Assembly: GCA_964476585.1 (NCBI GenBank)
Contig: CAYZBF010000002.1
Coordinates: 1-64,000 of the forward strand
Direction of reading: 5' to 3'
DNA: 64,000 nt
From: CAYZBF01 sp964476585
GTDB lineage: Bacteria; Hydrothermota; UBA3072
Made by a program: the position numbers and the translations under genes
In this document: positions 15,863 to 22,258 of the stretch, piece by piece
Layout of the letters: every line of letters begins with the position of its first letter
Numbering within the stretch: position 1 is the first letter of the stretch
The notes under the pieces: model-generated
The model's database searches: none
What the model saw: only the letters and a program-made list of their open reading frames with translations
What the model was told of the DNA's origin: nothing

Positions 15863-16770
15863 TTCCCTCCAGACGGTATTTGAAGAAGAGGAGTGAGTTT
15901 TTGGTCGAATGGAGCAATTATAACCGTATTATTAGGGGAGTTAACAAGTCTTTGTAGGGTCTGGATATAGTACCACTGTAGATAACTGTTTGAAAGAGAT
16001 TTTGATATAATGCGGTTGGCCTCTGCTATTCCCTCTGCTTCAAGCTTTTTCCGCTCCACTTCTCTGCTCTCTTTCTCGATGACAAACTCCATCCTTTCTG
16101 CTTCCTGTTTGGATGCCATCTTTTCGTCTATTTTTCCTTCAACCTTGGCTGGCAACTTAACATCACGCATTAAAACCTTCTCTATCACAATACTCCTTCC
16201 AGTAAGGTTCTCTTTCAAACTCTCTTCAATCGAAAGAGCAATATTTTCTCTGTTCTCTGTATATATGTCAGCTACTTCATAACCAGCGATAATATTCCTG
16301 ATAACGGTTTTTATAGCAGGTCGGACAATCTTATCCACAAAATTAGGACCAATATCTCGGTAAACTACTGCGGCACCTTCAGACTTAAGACGATACAATA
16401 CTGTCACATCCAGTTTAACCATAAGTCCCTCTGAAGTAAGCGCCGAAATAGTATCGTCTCCACGAACAACTCCTTCCCCGGCTTTACCGCTCATTGTATA
16501 ACTCTCTGTTCGAATACTCATCTTTTCGATTGAAGCAAATGGATTAATCAGGTGGATTCCGCTCTTCAAGGTTCTTTCCTGGACCTTACCAAAGAGAACA
16601 ACCACTCCGACCTGTCCAGGTCCCACAAGACGAACCATGGAAGCAATCAGAAAGATAAAGGATAGAGATAAAATACCAACGGGCGCTAGCCTTGTTCGTC
16701 TCTTAATTTCCGGGGAAAGTATCATAGTTATTCCAATCACAAGGGTTACAACAAACAAAAATATTAACAT
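15859..16770 (-). CDS. SPFH/prohibitin-family membrane protein (HflC/stomatin-like)
   Basis: 303 residues. Two N-terminal membrane segments (about 1-20 and 28-48) are followed by the SPFH/band-7 domain starting at 'VGPGQVGVVVLFGKVQ', with 'LKSGIHLINPF' and 'LTSEGLMVKLDVTVLYRL', then a long charged helix (about 215-265, 'KQEAERMEFVIEKES'). Family members assemble as ring oligomers in the inner membrane and control proteases or membrane microdomains. No NfeD partner is adjacent. GGAGG precedes the ATG, and a tRNA lies 20 bases upstream on the same strand, so transcription probably reads from the tRNA promoter. Confidence 0.9.
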   Translation of the reverse strand: MLIFLFVVTLVIGITMILSPEIKRRTRLAPVGILSLSFIFLIASMVRLVGPGQVGVVVLFGKVQERTLKSGIHLINPFASIEKMSIRTESYTMSGKAGEGVVRGDDTISALTSEGLMVKLDVTVLYRLKSEGAAVVYRDIGPNFVDKIVRPAIKTVIRNIIAGYEVADIYTENRENIALSIEESLKENLTGRSIVIEKVLMRDVKLPAKVEGKIDEKMASKQEAERMEFVIEKESREVERKKLEAEGIAEANRIISKSLSNSYLQWYYIQTLQRLVNSPNNTVIIAPFDQKLTPLLQIPSGGK

Positions 16771-16789
16771 TTATCCTCCTAAATTGAAG

Positions 16790-16863
16790 TAGCGGCGCAG
16801 GGACTCGAACCCCGGACACGTGGATTATGATTCCACTGCTCTAACCAACTGAGCTACGCCGCC
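16790..16863 (-). tRNA. tRNA with CAT anticodon (elongator Met, or Ile2)
   Basis: A complete cloverleaf on the minus strand: acceptor GGCGGCG/CGCCGCT with a terminal G.U pair, D-arm GCTC/GAGC, anticodon stem GTGGA/TCCAC around loop ATCATAA (anticodon CAT), T-arm CGGGG/CCCTG with TTCGAGT. Discriminator is A; CCA is not encoded. The three consecutive G:C pairs of initiator tRNA in the anticodon stem are missing and 11:24 is C:G, so this is not initiator. Elongator Met is the likelier reading; lysidine-modified Ile2 (AUA decoding) cannot be excluded by sequence alone. Confidence 0.93.
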
Positions 16864-16872
16864 ATTTTTAGA

Positions 16873-16900
16873 AATATATTAAATACCAATGGATTGTCAA
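16873..16900 (-). promoter_or_regulatory. Promoter of the tRNA(CAT)-SPFH-tyrS unit
   Basis: On the minus strand: TTGACA at 16900-16895, 16-base spacer, TATATT at 16878-16873, nine bases before the tRNA 5' end. Confidence 0.7.
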
Positions 16901-16947
16901 CCTTTTTGTCTTAACTGTGATTACCATAAAGCTACCATATTCTACAG

Positions 16948-16976
16948 TTGACATCTGGTCAGAAGTAAACTATAAT
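16948..16976 (+). promoter_or_regulatory. Perfect-consensus leaderless promoter
   Basis: TTGACA (16948-16953), 17-base spacer, TATAAT (16971-16976), then six bases to the ATG at 16983. A reading frame that starts at 16917 runs straight through both boxes, so the ATG at 16983 is the real start and the transcript should begin there. Confidence 0.85.
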
Positions 16977-16982
16977 AGTTCC

Positions 16983-17267
16983 ATGTTATGGTGTATTACC
17001 TTATTACTACTCAGTTTTGAAGGAAAAGAGGGGACTCAACAGGGATATGATAATTTTGAGGATGAACAATGGGAAGCACACCAGGAATCCCTCTATGTTG
17101 ACACCCTTATCCCTGATTCAACTAAAATTATTGATACAGCTCAAAACCAAAAGGATGTCAAAAAGACTATAACCACGGGGTTTTTCAAATCAGGAATCCA
17201 ATTAACTGTTATCATAATTCTCCTGGTTGTTGCTTTATTTTACCTCAAAAAAAGATTCAGAATCTAA
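16983..17267 (+). CDS. Small bitopic membrane protein
   Basis: 94 residues from the promoter-defined ATG. The N-terminus ('MLWCITLLLLSFEG') looks like a short signal sequence; the middle is acidic and glutamine-rich ('GYDNFEDEQWEAHQESL'); a single membrane segment (about 69-87, 'LTVIIILLVVALFYL') ends in 'KKRFRI'. So an exported acidic domain is anchored by a C-terminal helix with a basic cytoplasmic tail. I recognise no family. It stands alone, converging on the SHOCT-like operon, and has the strongest promoter in the window, which suggests high expression. Function unknown. Confidence 0.7.
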   Translation: MLWCITLLLLSFEGKEGTQQGYDNFEDEQWEAHQESLYVDTLIPDSTKIIDTAQNQKDVKKTITTGFFKSGIQLTVIIILLVVALFYLKKRFRI

Positions 17268-17329
17268 AGGAACTTTAGACCCTGACACCCAGAAAAGATC
17301 GACATATATTCACTTAAGAGAGGAGATAC

Positions 17330-17704
17330 TCATTCTATCCATATCCTAATCTTTTCATCGTCTTCATTTATATCTACAATAGTAGAAGGGATATCATATA
17401 ATTCTTCCTCTATTGATTTTAATATCTCCTCTATATCAATGTCATATTCCTCTAACTTTTCCCTTGTTTCAGGGGAAAACTTTGTTACAAAGTGTCCGCC
17501 TATCTTCATCAATTTTGTTGCAATAACTATCGGGATTTTCACATTCACCTTTTTTTCACCCTCACTCTCAACTTGTATCCTGAAGAATCTCCCCTTCCCT
17601 CCTCCCCTTTTCTTCTCAATCCTCTCCAAGAGCCTGTATGCCTCATCCGCATTAATCTTTCCTTCCTCAAGCATCTTCAGTATACGCTCTTTTTCACTGC
17701 TCAC
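17330..17704 (-). CDS. SHOCT/YvlB-N-like protein, last of four related genes
   Basis: 124 residues. The N-terminus ('ILKMLEEGKINADEAYRLL', about 8-26) is the helical hairpin found at the start of YvlB/LiaX-like proteins and as the SHOCT-like end of DUF2089 proteins. The rest is charged, with no membrane segment: 'VNVKIPIVIATKLMKIGG' and 'YDIDIEEILKSIEEELYDI' resemble helix-strand pieces of DUF4097-associated proteins. The same hairpin occurs in all three genes upstream. It overlaps the preceding gene by four bases. Likely cytoplasmic; function inferred to be tied to the same regulatory module. Confidence 0.65.
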   Translation of the reverse strand: MSSEKERILKMLEEGKINADEAYRLLERIEKKRGGGKGRFFRIQVESEGEKKVNVKIPIVIATKLMKIGGHFVTKFSPETREKLEEYDIDIEEILKSIEEELYDIPSTIVDINEDDEKIRIWIE

Positions 17705-17949
17705 ATTTCCTCCAATTCATCCAATGCTTCCTTAAAATCAACTTCCTTATTCTCAAGTTTTTTCAATATCTTTTTAACGGTTTTATTCTCTTTCCTTTGC
17801 CTCTTTCTCATGTAATCCCAGATTTTATACAATCCGAGCACCAGAAGTAGAAAAGGCCAGTCTCTACCCCAGTTGAAACCACCACCATATAAGTTAAGCA
17901 ACCAGATTCCTGCACCTAGTACAAGACAGATTAATCCAAAGACCATCAT
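17701..17949 (-). CDS. Small LiaI/LiaF-type membrane protein with SHOCT-like tail
   Basis: 82 residues: two short membrane stretches (about 1-19 and 29-45) separated by a glycine- and tryptophan-rich turn ('YGGGFNWGRDWPFLLL'), the pattern of LiaI-LiaF-like membrane domains, then a basic linker and a C-terminal hairpin 'KLENKEVDFKEALDELEEM' like that of its neighbours. Overlaps both flanking genes by four bases. LiaF-type proteins restrain envelope-stress kinases in Firmicutes; no such kinase is next to it here. Role inferred from neighbours. Confidence 0.65.
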   Translation of the reverse strand: MMVFGLICLVLGAGIWLLNLYGGGFNWGRDWPFLLLVLGLYKIWDYMRKRQRKENKTVKKILKKLENKEVDFKEALDELEEM

Positions 17950-18632
17950 TCCTCCTTTTCTTTTTTCTTTTTTAATTCAATGGAAGATAGTTTTGCATCG
18001 ATAGTTATGCATCCTTTATCCTTTCCTACAATACCTTGAACACCATCATTAGATTCACTCAATCCAAGCTCTTGTGAAATTGACCCCAAAGAATTTATCA
18101 CATTAAAACGCTGGTTAACCGGTGACAAAAAAGAAAGAGAGAGGCTTCCCATCCTTACATTTGCATCAATGTCAAGAGACCTCTTTACATAAAGTTCAGT
18201 ATTACTCATCTTGCTTTCAAGCTTTAGGGGAACCCCTATAGTCCCATTGAGGTCTCCAGCTTTAAGATTAATTTGGAGTGAGGAATTTTCTGGAACTTCC
18301 ATAGTCATTGAACCAAAGATCTCCACTTTGGTGCTCTCTGTTTCTTCCTTGATAGAAAATCGCCCCTCACCATGGACCCTGAACATCTTATCAGGAGATT
18401 CCTTTAGTGTAAGACTTGAGGCATTAAGATTAAGTAAAACTTCATCTGCCTCGAATTCCTCTGATATTTTACCAATGGTTGCACCTCCGACCGAAATGGC
18501 CTGCACGATTCTTTCTACAAATCCAGTTCCTGCCTTATCTTTGGATAAGGCTTCAAGCAATTTAAGAGCCTCGTCGGCAGAAATTTTACCGTTTTCGAGC
18601 ATCCTGAGGATCCGCATTCTCTCATCACTCAT
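17946..18632 (-). CDS. DUF4097-like adhesin-fold protein with YvlB-type N-terminus
   Basis: 228 residues. Residues about 5-30 carry 'MRILRMLENGKISADEALK', the YvlB/LiaX-type helical hairpin. From about 60 onward comes a repetitive beta pattern ('VLLNLNASSLTLKESP', 'LQINLKAGDLNGTIGVPL', 'LYVKRSLDIDANVRMGSL') typical of the DUF4097 right-handed beta fold. YvlB/LiaX relatives respond to envelope stress. No signal peptide or membrane segment is visible. The start overlaps the DUF2089-like regulator by 8 bases, so the two are made together. Confidence 0.78.
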   Translation of the reverse strand: MSDERMRILRMLENGKISADEALKLLEALSKDKAGTGFVERIVQAISVGGATIGKISEEFEADEVLLNLNASSLTLKESPDKMFRVHGEGRFSIKEETESTKVEIFGSMTMEVPENSSLQINLKAGDLNGTIGVPLKLESKMSNTELYVKRSLDIDANVRMGSLSLSFLSPVNQRFNVINSLGSISQELGLSESNDGVQGIVGKDKGCITIDAKLSSIELKKKKEKEE

Positions 18633-18996
18633 CTTCGTAACCCCCTTTCTCTTCTAACCTTCTTAAAGCCTCCTTAACATCTATATGACCCATCTCTAAT
18701 TCGGCGATAACGTCGCCTCTTTCACTTTCAGAAGGGGGGAATCCAAGAGCTAACCTTACCTCCTCCAGACGGGCTCTGACAGTGGGATAGGAAAGATCAA
18801 ATATCTCCCCTACTTTTTTAAGATTCCCCCTGACCCTGATAAACAACCGGATAAACTCCCAATGCTCTTTTGATACAGGAATACCTCCCCCCTCAAAAGA
18901 ACCACTCACCACAGCATCACATTCACTGCATTTAAATCCTGTTATTTTTATCACTCCTCCACAAAAAGGACAACGATCTGGTAGTTTCTTTTCCAT
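18625..18996 (-). CDS. DUF2089 family zinc-ribbon/HTH regulator
   Basis: 123 residues in three parts: an N-terminal zinc ribbon (Cys9, Cys12, Cys23, Cys26 in 'CPFCGG' and 'CSECDAVV'), a helix-turn-helix (about 48-85, 'KVGEIFDLSYPTVRARLEEV'), and a C-terminal hairpin 'MGHIDVKEALRRLEEKG' shared with the next three genes. This is the DUF2089 layout, usually found beside yvlB-like genes. First gene of a four-gene minus-strand operon. Its ATG is seven bases after the -10 box, so the mRNA should be leaderless. Likely the operon's DNA-binding regulator. Confidence 0.85.
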   Translation of the reverse strand: MEKKLPDRCPFCGGVIKITGFKCSECDAVVSGSFEGGGIPVSKEHWEFIRLFIRVRGNLKKVGEIFDLSYPTVRARLEEVRLALGFPPSESERGDVIAELEMGHIDVKEALRRLEEKGGYEDE

Positions 18997-19003
18997 ATTT
19001 ACA

Positions 19004-19031
19004 TTTATAACAAAAATATTAAATTTGTCAA
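19004..19031 (-). promoter_or_regulatory. Leaderless promoter of the DUF2089 operon
   Basis: On the minus strand: TTGACA at 19031-19026, 16-base spacer, TATAAA at 19009-19004, seven bases to the ATG at 18996. No Shine-Dalgarno sequence. Confidence 0.8.
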
Positions 19032-19078
19032 TCTTAAAATAAAAAAATTTATTTTTTTATTAAAATTAATAAATTTTA

Positions 19079-19094
19079 TTTAGTATTAACTAAA
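19079..19094. promoter_or_regulatory. Palindrome, possible operator
   Basis: TTTAGT-ATTA-ACTAAA, a perfect six-base inverted repeat in the very AT-rich gap between the divergent DUF2089 operon and the Wzi-like gene. It lies about 48 bases upstream of the DUF2089 -35 box. A binding site for the DUF2089 regulator is possible, but AT-rich sequence gives such palindromes by chance. Confidence 0.3.
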
Positions 19095-19199
19095 TATTAT
19101 TAAATTCTAAAGAAAGATTTTTACAACATCAATACTCTATTCCACTGATTGATATTTGACTGCTTGTCTAACTTTTGGGGGGGCATCCTTCTCAACATC

Positions 19200-19228
19200 T
19201 TGACAAAACAATTCCCCTCGCCTACACT
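19200..19228 (+). promoter_or_regulatory. Leaderless promoter of the Wzi-like gene
   Basis: TTGACA at 19200-19205, 17-base spacer, TACACT at 19223-19228, five bases before the ATG at 19234. No Shine-Dalgarno sequence in the gap. Confidence 0.78.
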
Positions 19229-19233
19229 TAAGT

Positions 19234-20556
19234 ATGTCAGCAATAATACTTCTTTTAACCGCAACGCTCTCTGCCTTGCTACCTGATGCAGTTACACTCC
19301 ATGAGAAAATGATAAGAGAAAAAGAGATTTCTCTTCCTTATGGTGTATTACCTTTATACAGAGGAAAAGATGGGATTACTGTTTCTCTATATTCTATAGC
19401 AGACACTGTAAAATACACTCAACTTAGCTCTATTATGCAATACCAAAAAAATGGATGGGGGTTTAGTTTTGCCCCACTCCTTCGTAAAGGCTCCGCGCAT
19501 ATCTACCCGACTCGAGAGAAATTCGGAGTCTATCCGGATGTCAGTCGAGGTTCGGTCTTCTATAAGAACAATAATTTGAACTTCTCCATTGGGAAAGATA
19601 TCTTCTCCATAGGAGGGTCATTTGAACACAATCCCATCCTATCCCCAAATATCCCCTTGAATTATGCACGATTCATCTATAGCAATAATAGATTTTCTTT
19701 TATGCATCTCATAGCTAGGCTCGGTGACTACACAGGCATAGAAAAGATATGGGCAGGTGGCTCCACATCTGATACAACTACATTCCAGAGATATCTTGGT
19801 ATACACCGCCTGGAATTTAAACCAACAAGATGGTTAGGAATTTCCTTTAGTGAAATTATTTTAATTGGTGGAGAGTCTACAGGATTTCCCTTTGAGCTGT
19901 TTTCACCACTCACGATATATTATGTGGAACAATTTAATCAGAAAAGGAACGTAAATATATTCTGGAATATAGATGCAAAGGCAATCTGGAATGATTTCCT
20001 CCTATATTTTGATCTCTTTATAGATGACTTCCAGTATGAAGCAGATCCATGGAAAGAACCAAACCATATAGGGATCTATCTCGGGATCCAGAGAGTTGAC
20101 CTTATTAGAGAAGGTTCTATTCTCTTGCTTTCTTACAACCTTATGAGTAGATGGTCTTACTGTAATCTAATTGTATGGCAGAGATATACCGATAGAGAAT
20201 TTCCCTTAGGTGCACCCCTTGGAAATGATTATGATCGACTTTACCTGCTAGCGCTCTACCCTTTATCCCCCTTCAAAACCGGGCTCGAATTCTCCTTTAC
20301 GCGTAAAGGAGAAAATTCAATAGATGCACCATGGCCGGTAAATTCAACTTATGGTCCAGCCCCTAATAATCAATTTAATGGTACGAATTTCCTATCAGGA
20401 ATAGTCGAAAAACGATTCAGTCTTTCTCCAATCTTTAGATATAAGGACATTCTTAATCTCAAAGCAGGATTCTACTATATTCAAAATTACCAGCACCAAG
20501 AAGGCACCACTAAAACCGAACCACTATTAGAGCTTAAAATTAAATACCATATATAG
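19234..20556 (+). CDS. Outer-membrane beta-barrel, Wzi/capsule-assembly-like
   Basis: 440 residues with a signal peptide (about 1-18). The body is a run of amphipathic, aromatic-rich strands. 'FGVYPDVSRGSVFYKNNNL' followed by 'NFSIGKDIFSIGGSF' and 'NPILSPNIPLNYARFIYS' resembles the start of Wzi-like capsule-assembly barrels. The C-terminal strand 'EPLLELKIKYHI' suits barrel assembly. Wzi anchors or orients capsule at the outer membrane in enterics; here no capsule genes adjoin, so I call only the fold with some confidence. It is monocistronic, with its own promoter, and ends in a spacer hairpin facing the convergent PP-loop gene. Confidence 0.7.
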   Translation: MSAIILLLTATLSALLPDAVTLHEKMIREKEISLPYGVLPLYRGKDGITVSLYSIADTVKYTQLSSIMQYQKNGWGFSFAPLLRKGSAHIYPTREKFGVYPDVSRGSVFYKNNNLNFSIGKDIFSIGGSFEHNPILSPNIPLNYARFIYSNNRFSFMHLIARLGDYTGIEKIWAGGSTSDTTTFQRYLGIHRLEFKPTRWLGISFSEIILIGGESTGFPFELFSPLTIYYVEQFNQKRNVNIFWNIDAKAIWNDFLLYFDLFIDDFQYEADPWKEPNHIGIYLGIQRVDLIREGSILLLSYNLMSRWSYCNLIVWQRYTDREFPLGAPLGNDYDRLYLLALYPLSPFKTGLEFSFTRKGENSIDAPWPVNSTYGPAPNNQFNGTNFLSGIVEKRFSLSPIFRYKDILNLKAGFYYIQNYQHQEGTTKTEPLLELKIKYHI

Positions 20557-20560
20557 GGAT

Positions 20561-20646
20561 TGGGTCTTAGGTTTTAGGTCTTGGGTTTAAATTCTTATAT
20601 TGGGAAGGGGGAAACTAATACCCAATGCCTAACACCTAAAACCTAA
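20561..20646. terminator. Phrase-built inverted repeat between convergent genes
   Basis: TTAGGTTTTAGGT (20567-20579) pairs perfectly over 13 bases with ACCTAAAACCTAA (20634-20646); inside it TTGGGT (20581-20586) pairs with ACCCAA (20620-20625). The loop is long and there is no strong T tract, but the position between convergent stops suits a bidirectional transcription end. The words belong to the spacer-phrase family seen across the window. Confidence 0.5.
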
Positions 20647-21618
20647 TCACCAGATTAACAATTTTTCGCAAACATACTTATCCAGAGGTTCGGCTGTTAT
20701 CACCTTGTAGTCTGGCAACTGAACCTTAGCCGGACCATTTCCTGCATACCTTGCAAGAATCCTTGAAGCAAGAGAAAAATCATCTTCTTCGGTGATCTCA
20801 ATCTGTCTTTCAAAATCTTCAGCGCAGGGAAATAGTATACCAGTAGGACCCTTTTTATCCACCAGTTCAAAAAGATTGGAACCAAACTGCCTTAGTATCT
20901 CCCCCTCTTCTTGATTACGGCTTACGATAAAAAGAGACTTATTCAGATGGAAGTGGCGCCCAATTCTGACAAAATTTATGTGTGCCTCATCAATATCACA
21001 TTCCTTAATTGCTGTATAGAGACGTTTAGAAAAAACCTCATTAGTCAAAATACAGCCTCCTTCAGGTGAACCATATTTGATTATCCCGAATTTCTCTGCT
21101 AATTCCATTTGCACTTTCCTACTCCTGCCAGAAATTCCATAGAGTTTTTCCCGGTTTATTATACCCACTCTTTCCATATGAGTAGGCTTTAGTAATTTTG
21201 CTGAAAGGGGTCTGAGAGTAAGGTCGCCGAGTTTTGTCAATTTATTAACGCTCTGAAGACTCTTTTTTGTCTGAGATTTTGGCCTCTGCCCCAGAACCTC
21301 CCCTGTAACCAAAAATAATCCCCCTATCTCTCTCATATACCTGTATGCCTCCTTTATCATTAAAGCATGGCAATCGATACAGGGGTTCATTCCCCTTCCA
21401 TATCCATATTCTGGATGTAGTAAAATCTCGAAATGTTTATGAGAGATATCAATAGTTATCAGATTTAAGCCGTTTGCCAGAGCATTTTTGGAAGCTTTTT
21501 CATTATCAAAGAAATAGCTTACAAATGTAACAGGTATAACTTCTAAACCTTGTTCCTGAACTATTTTGACAGCGAGTAATGAATCCAGTCCCCCCGAGAA
21601 AAGAGCTACTGCCTTCAT
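20647..21618 (-). CDS. PP-loop ATP pyrophosphatase, MnmA/ThiI-like tRNA thiolation protein
   Basis: 323 residues. The N-terminus 'ALFSGGLDSLLAVKI' is the PP-loop (SGGxDS) of N-type ATP pyrophosphatases, which adenylate a substrate. 'NPCIDCHALMIKEA' supplies a CxxC pair and 'VTGEVLGQRPKSQTK' the conserved loop of MnmA/ThiI relatives; 'GSPEGGCILTN' adds another cysteine. The C-terminal 100 residues resemble the NFACT-R-like domain found in a group of such proteins. A role in sulfur insertion into tRNA is likely, though it is neither classic MnmA nor ThiI. It overlaps the OmpA gene by four bases. Confidence 0.75.
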   Translation of the reverse strand: MKAVALFSGGLDSLLAVKIVQEQGLEVIPVTFVSYFFDNEKASKNALANGLNLITIDISHKHFEILLHPEYGYGRGMNPCIDCHALMIKEAYRYMREIGGLFLVTGEVLGQRPKSQTKKSLQSVNKLTKLGDLTLRPLSAKLLKPTHMERVGIINREKLYGISGRSRKVQMELAEKFGIIKYGSPEGGCILTNEVFSKRLYTAIKECDIDEAHINFVRIGRHFHLNKSLFIVSRNQEEGEILRQFGSNLFELVDKKGPTGILFPCAEDFERQIEITEEDDFSLASRILARYAGNGPAKVQLPDYKVITAEPLDKYVCEKLLIW

Positions 21619-22250
21619 TCGGGCAGGACATCAATTACAATTCGACGGTTTTTGTCTCTCCCCTCCGCATCTCTATTGGGTGCGATGGGATGGTATTCTC
21701 CGTAGGCAACAGCCGCGAGACGTTCGGGATCTATGCCTACTTCGGAAATCAGATATTTAACCACATTAACAGCTCTCTTGGCAGAAAGATCCCAGTTCGT
21801 GGGATATTCTTTCTTTAAACTGCCGGAGATTTTGGTATTATCAGTATGTCCCTCTATCAGAACCTTTCTATCTTCGATCTCCTTGAGTATACTAGCAATT
21901 TTAAATAACATTTCCCTTCCTTCTCTACTCAGGTCCACGCTACCAGGAGGAAACAATTTTTTTCCTGGAAGTGTAATAGAGATTTCTTCTCTCACCTGTT
22001 CTACCTCTATTCCCTCAATCATATCCATTATATCCTCTGCGATATAATGCTCTGTCGGTAGTTTTATACTAATAGAATCCTCCCTGGGTTCTCCCTTCCG
22101 CATCTCATCCACCACTGATATAAGCGTTCTGTTTTCCTCTTTATATTCAAGAAGTTCTGATTTTAGAGGATAATAATCCTTAATATAGAAATAGCCAAAG
22201 CCTATGGATAATAAAAATATTATTGCAATATAAGCAACATCCTTCCTCAT
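21615..22250 (-). CDS. OmpA/MotB-family peptidoglycan-binding protein
   Basis: 211 residues. One N-terminal membrane helix (about 5-24), a coiled-coil linker (about 28-50, 'LKSELLEYKEENRTLISVV'), then an OmpA-like domain (about 95-210) with 'VLIEGHTDNTKI', 'NWDLSAKRAVNVVKYLI', 'VAAVAYGEYHPIAPN'-type blocks and the closing 'DKNRRIVIDVLPE'. The Asp and Arg that hold diaminopimelate are present. The topology (one helix plus OmpA domain) is MotB-like, but no MotA or other stator gene is near; a wall-anchoring role beside the PBP is more likely. Confidence 0.88.
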   Translation of the reverse strand: MRKDVAYIAIIFLLSIGFGYFYIKDYYPLKSELLEYKEENRTLISVVDEMRKGEPREDSISIKLPTEHYIAEDIMDMIEGIEVEQVREEISITLPGKKLFPPGSVDLSREGREMLFKIASILKEIEDRKVLIEGHTDNTKISGSLKKEYPTNWDLSAKRAVNVVKYLISEVGIDPERLAAVAYGEYHPIAPNRDAEGRDKNRRIVIDVLPE

Positions 22251-22258
22251 TTTTCCTC

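Noticed and set aside
16790..16863. Initiator tRNA-fMet
   Set aside because: Anticodon stem lacks the three G:C pairs, and 11:24 is C:G as in elongators.
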